From a virus: a stretch of 54,607 nt of DNA. This document shows, piece after piece, positions 47,001 to 54,607 of this stretch (position 1 is the first letter of the stretch; each line of letters begins with the position of its first letter). The stretch is from IMG/VR virus record IMGVR_UViG_3300042507_001934, positions 1-54,607 of that record; one strand, written 5' to 3'. The translations under genes were made by a program, and so were the position numbers. The notes beneath the pieces are model-generated. The model saw nothing but the letters and a program-made list of their open reading frames with translations. It was not told the origin of the DNA and searched no databases.

Positions 47001-50000
47001 ATTTTTGAACAAAATCATTTGCTTCACCAGCATCAAGTTTCAACGCATCTCGTATTGCTTTGCGTATTGTTTTTAATACAGATTCAACTTTTTGTTTTGC
47101 TGGTTTAGCTTCTACAAACCAAGAAATTGTGTCTGATTGAATTTTCGCAAATTCATCAATCTGTTTTTGCGCTTCGTTCTCTGCTTTCTCTGCTTGCAAA
47201 TCAACACTACCTTTAGCTTCTTTAGCTATCTTCGCTTTAGCTTTTGCCGCCGCTTCTTTAAGCAACCTTTCTTGAATCAATCCTTGAAGTTGGTTCTCTA
47301 AGTTTTCTTTTAAAAGGGTGTAATCAGCAGAACTTGGATAAACAAATTTAATTTTAGAAATCTTTTCAATGATTGCATTTATCAAACCATCTTGCTTGCT
47401 TATTGCATCGTTTGGATTTTCATCCATCATTTTCACAAGTTTGACGATGCTTGTATTTTCTTCTTTTAGTTCATTGAAGATAAGTCGGCGTAAAGTGGAT
47501 TCGCTTATTGGCATATCCAATTGCTGCGCCATTGCTTTATCCCATGCGTTTTCTATGCCATCATACTTAACATTGATAGCATCTTGCTCATCTGAATCCT
47601 CGGTATCATCCAGTTCTTTCTCCCTCTTCCGTTTGATTTCAGCCCTAATATTTTCATCAGCAAGTTTGATCTTGTCTTGTGAAAGTGGTTTCTCCCCAAG
47701 AATACTGGCAACCTGTTCGTAGATAGACATCTTGGTATTGGGTGGAGTCCCCTTTAATCCAAGAGATATAAGCATACTTTTAACGATGCTTCCAAGCTCT
47801 CGGTTTTGTGCTGCATCCAATTCTCCAAGTGAACCGGGTTTGTTTTCTTCGTTAGATAATGTTTTCCAGAATCCAGTTTCCAATCCAGTAGCCGCACCCT
47901 CAACCATCTTTTGACGATAGTTACTCAATCCTTCTTTTAGGATTTTCTTTACACCTTCAAATCGAGAACTCGCTCTTTTACTATATGGTAGGTATTTAGT
48001 TTCAATTGTTCCACCGCCAAGTTTTTGAAGTGCCAACATCGCCGCTACTATCGGGTCTTTAGCAGTAGATGTAGCTTGAGCAATCTCATCTTCAATCTTT
48101 GCTACCAAATCTGTGCCTGTCTTCTTGCCTACTTCATTAAGCTCATCAGTCAATTCTTCAGCAGTTGGTTCTTCAACTTTCTCTACCGCATCGTATCCGA
48201 TCTGGATAGAGTCAACTTGTTCTTTGGTTGGGTTCGGGCCGTAAACGAACTCAGCGGCGTAGTTAATGAAAGCATCCTGCTCGGCTTGCGCCATAGTAAG
48301 GAAGGTATCTTTCATCTCCCTTGCTGCTCGCAATGCCCTACCAGCATCACTTCGGCCTTCCGTTCCTGTTGGCAACCGATTGATGTTGGTCATCATTATG
48401 CCAAGCATCATCTTCTGCCCTTCCGCTGCCAGCCTTACAGCATACTCAAAGAGGTCATTGACGAACAATGCAGCTCCCATGCTTACTTCAGAAGCCGCGC
48501 CAGTATCTTCTACAATCGCAGCAATATCATTGAGTTCATCAGCAAAATCCCTTCTTTCTTGCTTATTGCCAGTCAGCTTTCCAAGCGCACGGAATGCTTC
48601 AATCGTATTCTGTTCGGTTACTTTGGTAGGATCAAATACTCTTTCACGAAGTAATGCCTTGGTTTTAGCTATGATGTTTTTTGGTGTGTCTTTCAACTCA
48701 CCAATCTCTTCGCCCATTATTTTTTTACGGGCTGCTGATGGGGTTTCTGTTACAGGTTCGGTTGGCTTCTCTGGTGTAGGCGTTGGTTGTTCTGGAGCAG
48801 GTTGTGCTGGCTTTTCTACGGATTTAGCTTTTTCCCCTATCTTACCCTTACCAACATTGACCGCACCAGTCTCACCCTTCTTAGGAAGATACCCCATCAG
48901 TTCATTCAACTTCGCTGGCGCACCACTCACCGCTTGCCATACTTCCCCAAGAAATTCTCTGACCGCATCACCGAATCTTTGGATCATCTGTTTAGCCCAA
49001 GCACCAAACTCCATGCCAGCCTCGTAGATGTTCTGTCCTGCTTGGATGAAGTCTTCTTTGGTAGGGATTAGAACGCCGCCTTTTTGTCCGATTTTTGGTT
49101 TGGTTATCGTTTCCGATACTGCGGGGGTGGTTGATATAATTTCTGGAGCAAGATTTGTTGGTATGAATATTTGATTTTGATTCCAATTTGAATCACTCAA
49201 CTTGCTGTAGTCGTCCCAACTTACATTAAGAAGTTTAAGTGATGCCTTATCAAGTTCTGCATTTCTTTGTTCCTTGGTAGCCTTTCCTTGCGGAATGTTT
49301 TTTTGTAAATTCTTTTCTGCAAGGTCGGTTATTTTTTGATATTGATCTTCCCTCCATCCCCTTACAATAATTGCATCGTAATCTTTATTATCAATTCTTT
49401 GTTTAATTGCATCATATCCATATTTTCTCAATGTTTCGGGAGTAATTAGAATAGGATTTTTAGGATTTACTTTTATTTTATTTTTATAATTTCCAAGTTT
49501 ATAAATATAAGACCAATATAATTCATCGCTTGGCTCCATCGCATAGAATCCATTATCAAAAACATTATCAAATGATTCAGATAAATCTGCTTCCTTTTTA
49601 AGCTCCATCGGGGCTTTTGAATAATGCGTTGCTTCAATCCCTTTGTTTTTAATATCAGAAATTTGTTGTTCTTCTGATATATTTTCAAACTGAACTGGCT
49701 GAATAATATTTTTTTCTGGAGCTATTTGCTTAAACAAATTTTCGGCACGCGCTTTTACTTCGCTTGAAATATTTGGTCGTGTAGCAATTTCCCATACGAC
49801 ATATTCTCCTTTTTTATTTTTACTTTTTTCTGGATCAATTTTATCAAGAACACTATTTAATGTTGCATTATCATCTGTAGATTGTGATACAGTAAGTAAA
49901 AACTCATCTGGATACATTGAGTAAAAACTTTTTTCTGGTAGCGATCCTTCAACTGCTGCCTTATATGTTTCTTCCCAATTTTGAGGGGGTGTAAAATCGC

Positions 50001-51390
50001 CTTTAACCTTTGGCGCAGGCGCAACCTCTACTGGTGGCGTGACTACTTGTTCTACTGGTGCGGCCTGCGTAGGTTGAACTGTCAAGGATTGCTTGACAGT
50101 TGGCTCTGCGGGTGCGGTAATCGTTTTTGCTAACGCTGCCTGCTGTTCTTCTATCGTGGTTATCGTTTCCGATAATCCAAACTTGGCAGCTTCAGTTTTA
50201 AGTGTAGCCAACTTCTTTTGGTCTGCCGCGATGTCCAGTCTCAAGCTACTCGCTTCTGGTGAAGTAGATTCAAGTGCATCCAAGTCTTGTCGTTTGTTAT
50301 CAATGCCCCGCTCCAGCCTTGTGATCTCTGTAGAGAGTGCTTGCGCTGCTGGATTATCAGATTCCAAGTCGCGCATCCTGCGGTTAGCTTCCTTTTCAAT
50401 ATCGGTAAGAGCCTTCTGTTCTGGACTCGCAGCTTCGATAGCACCCGCCGCGCCACCGACAACGCCTCCAGCAACGATTCCGGTTGTAGCACTTTCAATC
50501 GCACCTTGAAATGTCGGGACATTAAATCCTTCTCTCTGTAGTGCTATGTTAGGAGCAATCGCTTCTTGTGCGCTTTGGACACCTTCAATTGGGGATTCTG
50601 TGCCAATACCTTTCAAGATACCTTTGATAATATCTTCACCTACATCCTTACCTTGTTTGGAAAGAACGCGAGTCAAAATAGCTTCAGCACCCGTAGATGC
50701 GGCGAGAGCGTTCAGTCCACCGCTGAGAAGAAGTTGATCCAAGTTTTTGCCATTATACGCTTGCGCCCGTGAAGCGATAGGCTCAATCTGATCTTCTGGG
50801 ACACCTTGCTCACGAAGATAGTCTTTAGTGCCTTGGTAGATATTCCCCTTACCCATACCTACGCCTTGGGCAAATCCAGTTCCAATAGTAAGACCAACCT
50901 GCGCGGCTTTAGACAACTGCGCGGCTTTGCCTGCCACACCAAATACTAATTGGGGAACCATATACCCCAAAGTATTTGCAGTCATCTCTGCTGGTGCAGA
51001 TGCAAACGCTTCAAATCCCGCCGCAACTTTATCTAAGAATCCACCATCTTTAGCCTTCTGTAGAAGCTCTGATACTCGCTTGGAATCTTTCTTTGATTCA
51101 GCAGAGAGTATGCTATCCATGTAGTCCTCATAACCAGCGATGGATTTGGATACTTCATTATCCGCGCCAAACAAATCCGTGTATCCCCTCACCGCACTAC
51201 CTACACCCTTGGCAAACTGAATAGGTATATCAGCAGCTTGGCGCAAGAATCCAGATGACTCTGGTTCTATATTTTTATTTATTGATGGATCGTATTGATC
51301 TAAAAATGATGTTGTGCTGGATGCAGGTTCTTGACTTACGCTCCTTTTATTAGAAGGATCGTATTGATTTAGAAAATCTTCTGCTGTCAT
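44023..51390 (-). CDS. Giant internal/ejection protein, 2455 aa, with ADP-ribosyltransferase-like domain
   Basis: The largest gene. N-terminal repeats (FLNQYDPSNK; FLDQYDPSIN), then hydrophobic helices (AGGVVGGAAGAIEAA), an ART-like domain near residues 587-676 (HYSKAPMELKK; GFYAMEPSDELYW; ILITPETLRKYGYDA), a segment FGAWAKQMIQRFGDAV near 800, a Pro-rich linker, about 1000 residues of helices and coiled coil, and a hydrophobic end near 2130. It follows two smaller gp14/gp15-like genes, so it fits a T7 gp16-like injected core protein with added enzymatic cargo. Three palindromes lie within. Confidence 0.7.
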   Translation of the reverse strand: MTAEDFLNQYDPSNKRSVSQEPASSTTSFLDQYDPSINKNIEPESSGFLRQAADIPIQFAKGVGSAVRGYTDLFGADNEVSKSIAGYEDYMDSILSAESKKDSKRVSELLQKAKDGGFLDKVAAGFEAFASAPAEMTANTLGYMVPQLVFGVAGKAAQLSKAAQVGLTIGTGFAQGVGMGKGNIYQGTKDYLREQGVPEDQIEPIASRAQAYNGKNLDQLLLSGGLNALAASTGAEAILTRVLSKQGKDVGEDIIKGILKGIGTESPIEGVQSAQEAIAPNIALQREGFNVPTFQGAIESATTGIVAGGVVGGAAGAIEAASPEQKALTDIEKEANRRMRDLESDNPAAQALSTEITRLERGIDNKRQDLDALESTSPEASSLRLDIAADQKKLATLKTEAAKFGLSETITTIEEQQAALAKTITAPAEPTVKQSLTVQPTQAAPVEQVVTPPVEVAPAPKVKGDFTPPQNWEETYKAAVEGSLPEKSFYSMYPDEFLLTVSQSTDDNATLNSVLDKIDPEKSKNKKGEYVVWEIATRPNISSEVKARAENLFKQIAPEKNIIQPVQFENISEEQQISDIKNKGIEATHYSKAPMELKKEADLSESFDNVFDNGFYAMEPSDELYWSYIYKLGNYKNKIKVNPKNPILITPETLRKYGYDAIKQRIDNKDYDAIIVRGWREDQYQKITDLAEKNLQKNIPQGKATKEQRNAELDKASLKLLNVSWDDYSKLSDSNWNQNQIFIPTNLAPEIISTTPAVSETITKPKIGQKGGVLIPTKEDFIQAGQNIYEAGMEFGAWAKQMIQRFGDAVREFLGEVWQAVSGAPAKLNELMGYLPKKGETGAVNVGKGKIGEKAKSVEKPAQPAPEQPTPTPEKPTEPVTETPSAARKKIMGEEIGELKDTPKNIIAKTKALLRERVFDPTKVTEQNTIEAFRALGKLTGNKQERRDFADELNDIAAIVEDTGAASEVSMGAALFVNDLFEYAVRLAAEGQKMMLGIMMTNINRLPTGTEGRSDAGRALRAAREMKDTFLTMAQAEQDAFINYAAEFVYGPNPTKEQVDSIQIGYDAVEKVEEPTAEELTDELNEVGKKTGTDLVAKIEDEIAQATSTAKDPIVAAMLALQKLGGGTIETKYLPYSKRASSRFEGVKKILKEGLSNYRQKMVEGAATGLETGFWKTLSNEENKPGSLGELDAAQNRELGSIVKSMLISLGLKGTPPNTKMSIYEQVASILGEKPLSQDKIKLADENIRAEIKRKREKELDDTEDSDEQDAINVKYDGIENAWDKAMAQQLDMPISESTLRRLIFNELKEENTSIVKLVKMMDENPNDAISKQDGLINAIIEKISKIKFVYPSSADYTLLKENLENQLQGLIQERLLKEAAAKAKAKIAKEAKGSVDLQAEKAENEAQKQIDEFAKIQSDTISWFVEAKPAKQKVESVLKTIRKAIRDALKLDAGEANDFVQKWKPAFIEKLVKLGVKDSSASILASVVGRQIEVNSMSKKIELQQNEVDSQMQKIQNQAKSEIGKLAKIQSDTPSFEVKLPSEAKMNPVRDAVKNALKLNLNKMFDPKQSGEIISNFKKSFVKELKGLGVEETAADILADVVGRQIEINSLNNQLKSIDRAIEKGSISEIVKAIKDTPLEEQQNPNWRYEVMRDYLRRAGLNVAQSERIAKLMDISLQKRFTMAQEQAFTDAISKTAPWKAGDTRSRRAFQKVLQALRAGALDPARNVLSDMAALNGWTGFTPEQYKVLLKNDAILSNPESADATKAEAHKAIQDVISKAKLPIRARDVIGQYYDAQALSGIPTLTVNAFSPIAFAMRNAIVEIGSGTLKGNPKAITNAATALVDSIKSWANTVAFSFKNNVTVYSNVDYIVNDDNLLRLYRKGVDQFTKSKNPKERADGVKNMMVGMMDYVRRMLNALDYGAIASLQNQNISKYSMAVMKRQGMSTKEGNEMFAVMMKAKNDFYLEQIAIGTDKNKASILADEFYISSWNNALTKAGVEKSDIKQAMDAAINDALSSVGRNRQSLDSLKDESTKLKDAGVASMPALWLLESMASASNQTESQILKLFSRIIYGYAIVPARVIRETAWFSPYGFVRFGYDWLAKKMNKTSPYAQSLGTDVQYSQRLNEAIAGTVALIALASLRAGSTDEPEEDEFKIVFTGNGPKRSDDPQFYDSWYKAGNKPNTMSVYFGKSKFDLNMMRGFEAFTWPAMTLGALDDLEIRKKQKRDAKTGTQLEDASIVAGFVFDAALRRGPYAFTTKSLFGTYGDIGVEGVAKGLTFPAKTLIPVLGTSLASNISNFINDPIDRRTLDGAVWSNIPFIGPAVAPKSLNAFGEPALSTDFASKMFKLGVPIVYDIPTDRESIMLHELVLSKGGGPSIPTRNQLAQRLDRDPTNKEYEMFVKEYGAVLTKSMKKNYEKLSAMKPEAYSKVVERIGNRARDIAENKVRVATKKP
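45465..45478 (-). promoter_or_regulatory. Dispersed palindrome, site 19
   Basis: Perfect copy, sense spacer GAAC, in the giant gene, encoding I-G-T-D. Confidence 0.7.
49105..49118 (-). promoter_or_regulatory. Dispersed palindrome, site 20
   Basis: Perfect copy, sense spacer GAAA, in the giant gene, second codon phase (S-E-T-I). Confidence 0.7.
50161..50174 (-). promoter_or_regulatory. Dispersed palindrome, site 21
   Basis: Perfect copy, sense spacer GAAA, in the giant gene, second codon phase (S-E-T-I). Confidence 0.7.
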
Positions 51391-53312
51391 TGCATCTTGA
51401 ATTGGTTTTTGAGAATAGAATCCGCTTGCGCTCTTGTCAATAATCCAGATTGCAATGCTTCACCAACTTCTTGTGGAGTATCATACTTTCCTTGCAATAT
51501 CTTCTTTTGCTTTTTAAGTTGTGCAATTTTTTGAATGTCAGCTTGAGCTTCTTCTGATGTTTTACTTCTTGCAGGTATATTTCCTTCAGACGCAAGGCGA
51601 CCGCCTCTTTCAATAGTTGTAGAACTCAACCGCTTGATTTGTGCGTCAATATCCTTAATCCGCGCTTCAACATTCTTGGCTGTTTCTCCAGCTTTAGCGA
51701 CTTGTCCTTGATCGACTAACTTTTGTAGAGCCATTGCCTCTTCTGGTATTTCTGGAATTGCTGCGGCTGGTGGAGGTTGAGTCGCTGGCAGTCCACCTTG
51801 AGTTGGTGCGGGAGTGGTGGTAGGTTGTTGTCCTTTAAGATAAACCCTATCCATTTTGTTTGTGTTGGAAATAGGAACAACCATTTCAATAGATTGTAAA
51901 AGTTCAGCATCTTTTCCTGTTACCAATACTTTTTGTTCTCTATTCTTTTTATTGATAACTTCAAAACTTGCCGAAACATCTTCAATTTCACCCTCTTTAA
52001 TATTACCCTTTGAAGCTGGAACGGATTTGATTTCTACATTCTGCCATCCACCTGCGTTTGCATAAAGATCGCGCAAATCTCGCCTTCCATTTACGACATT
52101 GAATGCTGTTTGCAATCTTTCAATACTTGCCGCCGCTCCGTTATTTGGTTCGTATCCGGTTATCTTACCTTGTGCATTACGACCTTTTTCTACATTGCGT
52201 AGGTATTTGATACCGACCAGCTCTGGATCAACTACTCCAGCATTAACTTGAGTGAATCCAATTTGCTCAGTATTTAAATTTGGCAAATCATTTTGAAGCG
52301 CATCTTGATTATCGTAAACGATACTCCTTTCTGAATTCATTTGCTTTTTCTCTTTAGGACTTGCGGAGTTATACTTATCAGAATTTTTTGCAAATGTCTC
52401 AAGCAATCGCTCACTTGGCTCGTATGGTTTTGCTCCAAGTTGGGTAAAGGATGCGGCGGGAGACTCTAAAGTAAATGGTTGATTTGGTGTTGCTGCAACT
52501 GGAGTTTCGGTTGTCGGAGTTACCATTGCTGGAATACCTGTTGCTGGTTGAGGAACTTCATCTGGAAGTAGCACAGCATTTGTAACATCTTGTGCGGCTT
52601 GTTCGATTGTTGTTCTATCAGTTGAAGTTAATGGAGTTCCCGCACTCCTTGGCCCTCCAATGCCTGCCGCGCCCTCATACGATTGTTGGAAAGAAGTATC
52701 TTGACCATATCCAAGTTTTTGCTGCCTATAAGCAATGTCTGAATCAAGCCTTTCCTCATCTAAATCAAGTCGTTGCAATTGAATATCAATACGAGCTTTT
52801 TCATTTTCATCTCGCGCATCGTAATATTCCCTTTGAAGTTTAAGGCGTTCTTCTTGGATACCGAGTTTTCTTGCGTCCACTTCAGCTTTTGCTGTTGCTT
52901 GATCTCGTCTTAACCCAAGAAGGGAGTTTTGGTAATCTGACCTTGCACCATACATTTCTTTGGTTGCCTCAATCTGACTCTTCCTCAAGAAGTCATCCGC
53001 TGCCACTTGATTCATCTTAATTCCAGCTTCCAATGCTGGCATCATAAATGGATTCCTCGCAACTGATGGATCAGTCAAGAATGGCATCAGCTTCGCATAC
53101 GCCTCGCCAGTCTGTCCTTTTCCAGCAAGATTCATCGACTCCTGCATACTCTGTTGCAAGAATGGTAGCATCTCCTGCGCTTGCTTCTGCTGCTCGCGTT
53201 GAGCTAACGCTTGTCCTACATTCTGACCAAGTTTAGCCAAAGAATCTCCAACCCATGCGGTAGATTCCGATGCGCGATTGGTTCCTGTCATTATGAGTTC
53301 TGCGATAGACAT
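51387..53312 (-). CDS. Internal virion protein, 641 aa (gp15-like position)
   Basis: A 641-aa helical protein. The N-terminal part (AREQQKQAQEMLPFLQQSMQ with its variants) precedes a long coiled coil (LGIQEERLKLQREYYDARDE; RIDIQLQRLDLDEERLDSD), a Pro/Thr-rich linker, a mixed domain and a C-terminal helical part (EVGEALQSGLLTRAQADSIL). Place between a 358-aa membrane-containing protein and the giant protein matches the T7 gp14-gp15-gp16 order. Overlaps the giant gene by 4 nt. Confidence 0.6.
   Translation of the reverse strand: MSIAELIMTGTNRASESTAWVGDSLAKLGQNVGQALAQREQQKQAQEMLPFLQQSMQESMNLAGKGQTGEAYAKLMPFLTDPSVARNPFMMPALEAGIKMNQVAADDFLRKSQIEATKEMYGARSDYQNSLLGLRRDQATAKAEVDARKLGIQEERLKLQREYYDARDENEKARIDIQLQRLDLDEERLDSDIAYRQQKLGYGQDTSFQQSYEGAAGIGGPRSAGTPLTSTDRTTIEQAAQDVTNAVLLPDEVPQPATGIPAMVTPTTETPVAATPNQPFTLESPAASFTQLGAKPYEPSERLLETFAKNSDKYNSASPKEKKQMNSERSIVYDNQDALQNDLPNLNTEQIGFTQVNAGVVDPELVGIKYLRNVEKGRNAQGKITGYEPNNGAAASIERLQTAFNVVNGRRDLRDLYANAGGWQNVEIKSVPASKGNIKEGEIEDVSASFEVINKKNREQKVLVTGKDAELLQSIEMVVPISNTNKMDRVYLKGQQPTTTPAPTQGGLPATQPPPAAAIPEIPEEAMALQKLVDQGQVAKAGETAKNVEARIKDIDAQIKRLSSTTIERGGRLASEGNIPARSKTSEEAQADIQKIAQLKKQKKILQGKYDTPQEVGEALQSGLLTRAQADSILKNQFKMQ
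52310..52323 (-). promoter_or_regulatory. Dispersed palindrome, site 22
   Basis: Perfect copy, sense spacer TTTA, inside the 641-aa gene, encoding I-V-Y-D. Confidence 0.7.
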
Positions 53313-53321
53313 AGCTTTTTA

Positions 53322-54398
53322 TTATCCGTATCCTCCTGTTAATGCCCTTGAAGCAGAGGCTGATGGTTGCAATCTTGGGCCTTTATAAGTATCTGTCATT
53401 GTATCTACTTGTCCACCTAAATATTGTAAATTAGGATTCGATACCCTGCTAACATAATTAGCAGAACCTCCCGCGCCACCAAGCATTTGAGCATATCCAC
53501 CCATACCTCCACCCATACCGCCAGCACCAAACGAAAGTCCTTGTTGTGCAGCACCAATATTACTCATGCCCATCAACGCTCCAGAAGTAGCCTTGCCGAT
53601 GTCAGATACACCTTGGCCGACTGCTTGCTGTGCAGCGTAACTTGCGGCGATGTTTTCTTTGTTTGCTCCGTAGATGTTCTGGTAAACTCCAGCAGTCATT
53701 CTTGCTTTTTGCAATCCTACTTCTGCTGCTGCTGTTTGGAATCCGAGTTGAACCCTACCTACATCCAATGGGTCTGCTGTAAATGCTCTCGCCAACTGCT
53801 GCCAATTCATTGCTGTGTTTTGAATTTGAGAAGTAGCAGCCAATCCTTGTCGTTGAAGATCAAGCGAAGTTAATCCAAATTGTCTTGGAACTAATGCTTG
53901 TGCTGCTTGGAATCCCCCCGCTCGGCCTGCTGTTGCTGGGTTAAATCCTGCCCCACCAAACTCGGCAATGTTACGCATGGTTTGTTCTCTGACATCTTGT
54001 GGGATTTCTCCCCTCAAGTATTGGTCAGTAACATCCATTGCTTTGTTGATTTGACCAACTGATCTTGCTCTTAATGCCGTTGCTCCGGGCTGAAACTTTT
54101 CTACTTGCTGTCTATTGTATTCTGAAATCTGTGCAGCATCTCCAATCATTGCTCCAAGGTTATACTCTGGTGCTTTAACCGCATCAATCATTCCTTGAAC
54201 TTTGCGTTGTCCTTTCTTATATGCTGCCGCTGCCTTGCCTTGAGCTTTCTTTGCTCTATCTGCTGCCGACATTGAAATACCAGCAGCAGTTCCAGCGGCA
54301 GCTACAGCTACCACACCAGCGGCAATAGCGAATCCGCTGGAGTGAAACATCTGAGAATGTTTATCGTTGCCTAATGGGTCTGGTAGAAGAAATCTCAT
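53322..54398 (-). CDS. Internal virion protein, 358 aa (gp14-like)
   Basis: A 358-aa protein with an N-terminal membrane helix (AIAAGVVAVAAAGTAAGISM), a helical body (AKKAQGKAAAAYKKGQRKVQ; FQAAQALVPRQFGLTSLDLQ) and a Gly/Met-rich C-terminus (FGAGGMGGGMGGYAQML). Size, membrane segment and order fit the first ejected core protein of T7-like phages, which enters the outer membrane. ATG overlaps the cupin stop (ATGA). Confidence 0.65.
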   Translation of the reverse strand: MRFLLPDPLGNDKHSQMFHSSGFAIAAGVVAVAAAGTAAGISMSAADRAKKAQGKAAAAYKKGQRKVQGMIDAVKAPEYNLGAMIGDAAQISEYNRQQVEKFQPGATALRARSVGQINKAMDVTDQYLRGEIPQDVREQTMRNIAEFGGAGFNPATAGRAGGFQAAQALVPRQFGLTSLDLQRQGLAATSQIQNTAMNWQQLARAFTADPLDVGRVQLGFQTAAAEVGLQKARMTAGVYQNIYGANKENIAASYAAQQAVGQGVSDIGKATSGALMGMSNIGAAQQGLSFGAGGMGGGMGGYAQMLGGAGGSANYVSRVSNPNLQYLGGQVDTMTDTYKGPRLQPSASASRALTGGYG

Positions 54399-54607
54399 TT
54401 GATTAAGTCGGTTCGGTTATGCCGCCACTTCTGCACCCTTGGGTCTTCCTTGGCGATGTGGGGATTAAAGTCTCTTGAAGTGATGCTGTCAATAATTTCG
54501 TCTGGATCAGTTAAGTCTGTGACATGGCAGGTAGTCCAGATTGTATCTTTGTGAGTAGCCAGCAAACGCCTTGTTCCTGCTTCTGTAATGCCGCTGTAGC
54601 CTGTTTT
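54395..54607 (-). CDS. Cupin-fold phage protein (3' part, continues from the left end)
   Basis: The 3' part of the cupin gene. Bases 54460-54395 encode the last 21 residues (HIAKEDPRVQKWRHNRTDLIK) and the stop, which overlaps the 358-aa gene start as ATGA. Bases 54461-54607 duplicate the left end. The single mismatch changes an Ile codon ATC to ATT, so the protein is unchanged. Confidence 0.75.
   Translation of the reverse strand, partial: KTGYSGITEAGTRRLLATHKDTIWTTCHVTDLTDPDEIIDSITSRDFNPHIAKEDPRVQKWRHNRTDLIK
54461..54607. repeat. Terminal overlap, right copy
   Basis: Matches 1-147 with one substitution (A at 54587). Confidence 0.95.

Noticed and set aside
44354-50772. Many plus-strand open frames of 60-250 codons opposite the 2455-aa gene
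   Set aside because: They are antisense shadows of a long, continuous, protein-like frame and have no independent start signals.
1-54607. tRNA genes, CRISPR arrays, insertion sequences
   Set aside because: None noticed on reading. Repeats present are collagen-type coding repeats, the TPETDA array and the dispersed palindrome. A dedicated tRNA search was not possible.

Overview
This window looks like the complete genome of a short-tailed (podovirus-like) tailed phage of about 54.46 kb. The first 147 bases recur at the end (54461-54607) with one mismatch, so the contig is a closed or circularly permuted map cut inside one gene (a cupin-fold protein). The virion set has a T7-like order: terminase large subunit, portal, coiled-coil scaffold, major capsid protein, fibres with collagen-like Gly-X-Thr repeats, two tail-tube-like proteins, and three internal/ejection-type proteins including one of 2455 aa. 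I saw no integrase, DNA polymerase, primase, RNA polymerase or tRNA. The host cannot be named. Many genes lack a good Shine-Dalgarno and several promoters seem to give leaderless mRNAs.

Layout. (1) Late block, minus strand, from 20.77 kb down to 1 and, across the join, from 54.4 kb to 44.0 kb: portal, scaffold, capsid, a probable decoration protein, fibres, a four-gene lysis cassette (9.1-10.2 kb), tail-tube-like proteins, cupin and ejection proteins. Strong hairpins flank the capsid gene. (2) Plus strand 20.8-22.7 kb: terminase large subunit, then about 520 nt without a convincing gene but with many hairpins, a probable structured RNA. (3) 23.2-24.0 kb, minus strand: a small unknown, an HNH nuclease and an XRE repressor, with back-to-back promoters sharing one palindrome. 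(4) Plus strand 24.0-34.6 kb: a replication initiator behind a structured leader, a cytosine methyltransferase gene that overlaps a second full-length frame, a DnaB helicase, an array of related small coiled-coil genes, a resolvase, small basic proteins, a zinc ribbon, a glycosyltransferase, a SAM methyltransferase and a deoxycytidylate deaminase. (5) 34.6-35.6 kb: about 1 kb of non-coding DNA with direct repeats and promoters, a candidate origin or control hub. (6) 35.6-39.5 kb: small plus-strand genes, a minus-strand terminase-small-subunit-like gene and a superfamily 2 helicase, ending at a terminator. (7) 43.9 to 39.5 kb, minus strand: Cas4/RecB-like nuclease, OB-fold protein, HTH protein and small genes.

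The most striking feature is a 14-bp palindrome, TATCG-KWWM-CGATA, present 21 times perfectly (plus one copy with a mismatch) about every 2.5 kb around the whole genome, both between and inside genes. Several copies lie 0-7 nt from a start codon. It behaves like a dispersed operator, stoperator or partition-type site. Candidate phage-encoded binders are the XRE protein and the HTH protein at 40.3-41.3 kb. The second most striking feature is the methyltransferase locus, where two 312-codon frames start and stop within four bases of each other and both look like real proteins.
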